From: Saururus chinensis
Lineage: Eukaryota > Streptophyta > Magnoliopsida > Piperales > Saururaceae
NCBI GenBank assembly: GCA_035235625.1
Contig: CP141145.1
Coordinates: forward strand, 44,806,668 to 44,870,667
DNA: 64,000 bases
Direction of reading: 5' to 3'
Both the position numbers and the translations under genes were made by a program. Of this stretch, positions 60,156 to 64,000 are shown one piece after another; position 1 is the stretch's first letter, and the number at the start of each line of letters is the position of its first letter. The notes under the pieces are model-generated. The model did not search any database, was not told the origin of the DNA, and worked only from the letters and a program-made list of their open reading frames with translations.

Positions 60156-61694
60156 ATGGCTGCCGCCTTGGATGCCGCCCCGCCCGGAAGCCCTCCCAGA
60201 AAACATGTTCTGCTTTTCCCGTTTATGGCACAGGGTCATTTCTTCCCATTCTTGGAATTGGCTCACCTCATAAAGCACCGCACCTCCTGCACTGTCACCG
60301 TCGTCAACACCCCTCTCAACGTAAAAAAGCTCCGATCAGCGCTCCCTCCAGGGTCCGCCATACGCTTGGCGGAGCTTCCATTCTGCAGCTCCGACCACGG
60401 CCTCCCACCCGACTCGGAAAGCACCGATACCTTGCCTCGTCGCCATTTCCTCAACTTCTTCCTGGCCACAGAGGCACTTCAGACTCCCTTCGAACGCCTC
60501 GTCTCCGAAATCATCGAGCAAGATGGCCAGCCCCCTCTCTGCATTATCGCCGATTTCTTCTTTGGGTGGACGGTGGACACAGCCAGGAGGCATGGGATAC
60601 ACCATGCCGCCTTCTCTACTGGCGGAGCTTACGGCACTGCCGTGCAGTTCTCCCTGTGGCTTCATCTGCCCCATCTCAGAACCGACTCGGATGTGTTCAG
60701 CGTGCCGGGGTTCCCCGATACCTTCCAGCTCCACAGGTCCCAGCTTTCGCTTCTCATCCGCCAAATCGGAGAGACTGATCCTGCCTTGATTTTCCTCCGG
60801 CGCCAGTTATCTCTGTGCCTCCAGTCAGACGCCATGCTGTGCAATTCAGTGGAGGAAATAGAGAAAGCAGGGGTTGAAATTCTCGGAAAAAACACCGCCA
60901 TGCCTGTCTGGTGCATCGGCCCCTTGCTCCCTCCTTCCTGGCTACGCCCACAAGGTAAATCCGGGGCGTCTTTCCCCTCATCCGGCTCCCAGTCCAAAGA
61001 CGAGGCATGCGGATACGGGCGGGCCTGGAAGGAGCCCGGAATCGACCGTAACCGCTGCATCGAGTGGCTCGATCGTCTCCCGCCATCCTCCGTAGTCTAC
61101 ATATCCTTCGGCTCACAGAACAGCGTCTCGCTGGCGCAGATGAAGGACCTGGCGTTGGGGCTGGAAGCCAGCGGGCAGCCATTCATCTGGGTCATCCGGC
61201 AGCCGATGGGCTGCGACGACCTACCCGAGTCGCAGTGGCTACCGGAGGGGTTCGAGGAGCGGGTGGGGAAGTCGCGCGGCCAGGGGCTTCTGGTCAAGGG
61301 CTGGGGCCCGCAGCTGGAGATCCTGTCGCATGAATCGACAGGTGCGTTCGTGAGCCATTGCGGGTGGAACTCGGTCATGGAGAGCCTGAGCCAGGGAGTG
61401 CCAATCTTGGGCTGGCCGCTCACGGCCGAGCAGTTCTACAACTCTATGCTGTTGGAGGAGATAGGGGTGGGCGTGGAGATGGCCAGAGGGCTGGACGACG
61501 GCGGGGTGCCGGCCCGGCTGGAGTCCGCCTTGGGCCTACTGTTGGGAGGGACCCAGAAAGGCGAGGAGATGAGGAAGAAGGCTGTCGAGATGGCCGAGGT
61601 AATCAAGGCGTCTGCCGTGGACGGAGGAGCCCAGGACCATGCGATTCATGAGCTCCTACGATTTACGCCTCCAAAAGGGAAAATCGGGCCTTAG
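60156..61694 (+). CDS. UDP-glycosyltransferase, UGT92A-like
   Basis: Intronless 512-residue family-1 glycosyltransferase (GT1, GT-B fold), the usual length. The start MAAALDAAPPG is the first ATG in frame. The N-terminal FPFMAQGHFFPFLELAHLI carries the catalytic His28; Asp133 in IIADFFFGW is the expected partner. ELPFCSSDHGLPPD is typical of the UGT92 group. The PSPG sugar-donor box spans residues 383-426 (WGPQLEILSH ... HCGWNS ... TAEQ); its last residue is Gln, as in most glucosyltransferases. Known relatives transfer glucose from UDP-glucose to small acceptors such as flavonoids, terpenoids or hormones in the cytosol; the acceptor here cannot be inferred. No signal peptide or membrane segment, as expected. 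Codon third positions are very GC-rich against an AT-rich flank. All motifs look functional. Confidence 0.95.
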   Translation: MAAALDAAPPGSPPRKHVLLFPFMAQGHFFPFLELAHLIKHRTSCTVTVVNTPLNVKKLRSALPPGSAIRLAELPFCSSDHGLPPDSESTDTLPRRHFLNFFLATEALQTPFERLVSEIIEQDGQPPLCIIADFFFGWTVDTARRHGIHHAAFSTGGAYGTAVQFSLWLHLPHLRTDSDVFSVPGFPDTFQLHRSQLSLLIRQIGETDPALIFLRRQLSLCLQSDAMLCNSVEEIEKAGVEILGKNTAMPVWCIGPLLPPSWLRPQGKSGASFPSSGSQSKDEACGYGRAWKEPGIDRNRCIEWLDRLPPSSVVYISFGSQNSVSLAQMKDLALGLEASGQPFIWVIRQPMGCDDLPESQWLPEGFEERVGKSRGQGLLVKGWGPQLEILSHESTGAFVSHCGWNSVMESLSQGVPILGWPLTAEQFYNSMLLEEIGVGVEMARGLDDGGVPARLESALGLLLGGTQKGEEMRKKAVEMAEVIKASAVDGGAQDHAIHELLRFTPPKGKIGP

Positions 61695-63060
61695 CAGTGA
61701 GCCGATGACATTGTAAATGATGAGCATCATCAGAAGCACTCATCCCTCCTTGTTATCTACTTGTGTTCTCTCTCTCTCCCCCTCCCTAGCTATAGCTATT
61801 GCTACCTGTGTTAGATTTTGTTCGTGCCAAGTTTACAAGCCAAAATTAAATTAGTAGACATGCACACGAATCCTGAATCTTTTGTTTTTTTTTAGCGTTA
61901 AGCAAAACATCCAACATACAATTGAGATGAGGCAGAGATAACGGCTAGGCAGCATTTCACTTTAACAGAAAGAGCTGAGTTCTAAAAAATTACGTACAAC
62001 GATCGTGTGCAAGGTGGCAGCGGTCAGATTGTGTGCGCCTTGCCCTCCAAGCATAACATGTAATCACACACGTTATTTAGCATTACCCGTCATTCATAGA
62101 CCACTCGATGCCTAGCCTAACATTATTGAGTTGAGCTGGCTCAAATTATCTCAAGTCGATATCAAACCCACCTTAGCTAAATTCAGCTCGGCTTAAAAGC
62201 TCAAATTTGCCTTAAATAAATTTTAAGGTTGAGCTTAAATATAATTTATAACTTATAATACATATTGTATTAATTAGGTTGAATTATTATAAAAAATTAA
62301 TTGCTTCGGTTCGAGTTTCTTACGTAAGATATTTGGGCTTTAGTTAGAGTCAGCACCAAGTTTTTTAATCATTGTTCAAACTTTGAGCTGAGTTTAGCCC
62401 GGTCAATACTTGAATTAACTCAGCCTAAGAACAACAACCCTTTTATTTTAGTCTCGCCTTGAATCACGGGTCTTCGCCCCCGAGTACGCTATCTTGACCC
62501 AGCGAAAGCAACCAAACCCCAGCGGCTCAGTCAAAAAAATAAAACTTCCGTCCTCAATGAACGCGTCTTTTTCATCGGTCAAAGGGACAAAGTATTTAGG
62601 GGAACCGTTCTGCCTCTTGTCTGTATATCTGTCTATTTATCTCTAAATATATAATTTAAAATTTATCCCTCTTTTTACTTAGTTTTAAATATATATAAAT
62701 TTATCAAATATTTTATTTAATTAAAAGGTATATCTACTATGTGTCCCGTACAACAGTTTTATTGGATAATTTTTTCACATAAACATTGTTGACAAATATA
62801 AATAGTAATATATATAATTATAGATATAGGTACATATTGATAATGCGTTTACTATATATTAAAGTAGATATAAATAATTATATATATAATATTATAATTA
62901 ATAATATATTATTACAATACTTCTTTTAGATTATAATAAGATCACAAAGGCCGTAGCAGTTGATACAGGTATTCTAAAATTAATTTATTCCCTCCATCCT
63001 ATAGAAACTATTACTTCTTCTTTTTCATTTTACATATTATAAAATTAATTTATTTTAGAA
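61695..63060. other. 3' flank of UGT and gene-free DNA
   Basis: Probable UGT 3' UTR up to about 61860, with a (TC)n run near 61770. The stretch 62110-62420 repeats GAGCT(G/C)GGCT, GCTCAAATT and TTGAGCT words in both orientations, as seen in fold-back non-autonomous hAT-like repeats. The rest is AT-rich and empty. Confidence 0.4.
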
Positions 63061-63076
63061 AAAAATAAGATGTTTA

Positions 63077-63200
63077 ATACTCCCTCCATCCTATATTAAT
63101 AGCTTCAATAAAAAATAATAATGTTCTATATTAATTGCTCCAATTGGCAATTTAAGCCGTTAATATGCCAATGCTTCTCACAATAAAATACACGATAGGG
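63077..63200 (+). mobile_element. Stowaway-like MITE (partial)
   Basis: It starts TACTCCCTCCATCCTATATTAATAGCTTC, the best-preserved terminal word of the family in this window. The interior is short and the other end is not clearly inverted, so it is probably truncated near 63200. Confidence 0.6.
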
Positions 63201-63480
63201 GTGGGCCGAGCCCATGTCAAATCACCAGAATATACACAACGAACCCTCTATAGAAGGGCTTCAAAAGGTGTCCCTGTACAAGAAGCGGTCATGGTCCTCA
63301 GAAGAAGAGCTCGCCAGTGAAGAAAGACTAGGAGAGGAGGGACGGGGTGCATTTGTAGAAGTAGTCATGCTTGAACTTATCAGCCTCCATATCCCAGTGG
63401 GCCTAGTCTAGACCGGCGAGATGGCGGAGCTGGCCGGGCTGGTGGGCGAGTACTGCTCCAGAGAGCTCTAGCTCACAGTT
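63201..63480. other. open frame of unclear nature before the aquaporin fragment
   Basis: A plus-strand frame (63214-63411, 65 codons, Glu-rich) is present, and the opposite strand is also partly open. Neither resembles the first exon of a PIP aquaporin or another family I know. Confidence 0.3.
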
Positions 63481-64000
63481 TAGCATAACGTCATCATACC
63501 AAACGCTAGAAGTAGGCATCTCAGGTCCTCCTCCTTCTACGTTCAGTTACAACTATAGTTACCTTCAGTTGTGCTTCTTCTCCTCCATGGATTTACAGTT
63601 GAAAAGGGTGTCAAAATCTTGCTAAGTTTTGGCTGGTTTGCACGATTTATGTTTACAATGAAAAAAGGGTCTCTGATTTTTTGTGTGGCTTTTTACAGGA
63701 GGGCACATAAACCCGACGGTGACATTTGGGCTGTTCCTGGCGAGGAAGGTGTTGTTGCCAAGGGCACTGGGGTACATGGTGGCGCAATGCCTAGGGGCCA
63801 TTTGCAAGGTGGGGTTCGTTAAGGCCTTCATGAAGAACCCCAACAACCGCCTCAGTGGCGGCACCAACAAGGTCACCATCGACTACAACAAGGGCACGAT
63901 CCTCAGCGTCGAGATCATCAATACCTTCATCCTCATCTATATTGTCTTGCTGATATTGATGAAGGGGCATGGCATGAACATCAGGAGCTACGAGAAGCGG
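63481..64000 (+). pseudogene. PIP-type aquaporin fragment, degenerate, cut by window end
   Basis: Exon 2 starts at 63699 after a TTTTACAG acceptor and reads (G)[17 protein letters not shown], then [11 protein letters not shown] and [15 protein letters not shown], clearly a plasma-membrane intrinsic protein (water channel, loop B to helix 4). The end of exon 1 is visible as GGCATCTCAG before GT at 63525, giving the family's GISG-GHINP junction. Decay signs: the first NPA pore motif is NPT; about 7 extra bases break the frame just before GISG; the rest of exon 1 is not recognisable; and after TFILIYIV the sequence loses PIP similarity (no SATDPKR). Exon 2 nevertheless stays open to the window edge. 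Probably a pseudogene or partial duplicate. Confidence 0.65.

Noticed and set aside
60035-61651. Several other frames over the glycosyltransferase gene on both strands
   Set aside because: They are shadows of a GC-rich coding sequence; only the 60156-61694 frame has GT1 motifs.
1-64000. tRNA, rRNA or other structured RNA genes
   Set aside because: Scanning by eye for GGTTCGAATCC-type T-arm boxes and rRNA-like GC blocks gave no convincing candidate; a covariance-model search would be needed to exclude them.

Overview
The window is nuclear DNA of a flowering plant. It holds split genes with GT-AG introns, plant-only gene families (a TONSOKU/BRUSHY1-type gene, a plant UDP-glycosyltransferase and a bHLH112/bHLH123-type transcription factor), and long AT-rich intergenic stretches made of nested LTR-retrotransposon remains and MITEs. 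The single-exon glycosyltransferase is much more GC-rich than its surroundings, which would fit a monocot or magnoliid, but the lineage cannot be fixed from sequence alone.

Layout. 1-6.8 kb: gene-free, with a hAT-type MITE (2170-2642) and a Stowaway-like MITE (6256-6428). 6.87-9.4 kb: seven-exon bHLH gene on the minus strand with a TATA box near 9510. 9.5-14.3 kb: gene-free apart from one weak small ORF. 14.3-24.9 kb: nested LTRs; a Tekay-like LTR (14281-23801) carries two later insertions, a 2-kb solo LTR (15693-17687) and a giant 4.8-kb solo LTR (18791-23632), and it abuts an inverted partial copy of the giant family (23802-24874). 27.5-28.0 kb: a second hAT MITE with perfect 8-bp target duplications. 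31.6-35.6 kb: a second giant solo LTR with a perfect 5-bp target duplication.

37.3-47.0 kb: an apparently complete 20-exon TONSOKU gene of about 1334 residues (N-terminal TPRs, acidic middle, C-terminal LRRs). It has two E2F-type sites and a short uORF upstream, and a decayed tandem duplicate of exon 12 inside an intron. 47.5-47.9 kb: an unidentified GC-richer gene fragment. 47.9-59.5 kb: a mosaic of LTR fossils, including a 570-bp solo LTR, a broken Ty3/Gypsy pol remnant, and a solo LTR nested in a giant-family LTR that itself abuts a MITE. 60.2-61.7 kb: an intact intronless UGT92A-like glycosyltransferase. 63.5-64.0 kb: a degenerate PIP-type aquaporin fragment running off the window.

The genes do not form a pathway: one acts in chromatin and replication, one in transcription and one in small-molecule glucosylation. 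I found no convincing undescribed system. The most unusual signals are an array of short hairpin motifs in the giant LTR family that keeps pairing between two copies, clusters of short dyad motifs in otherwise dissimilar LTRs, and the exon-scale duplication in TONSOKU. All boundaries were read by eye; no alignment or database search was run.
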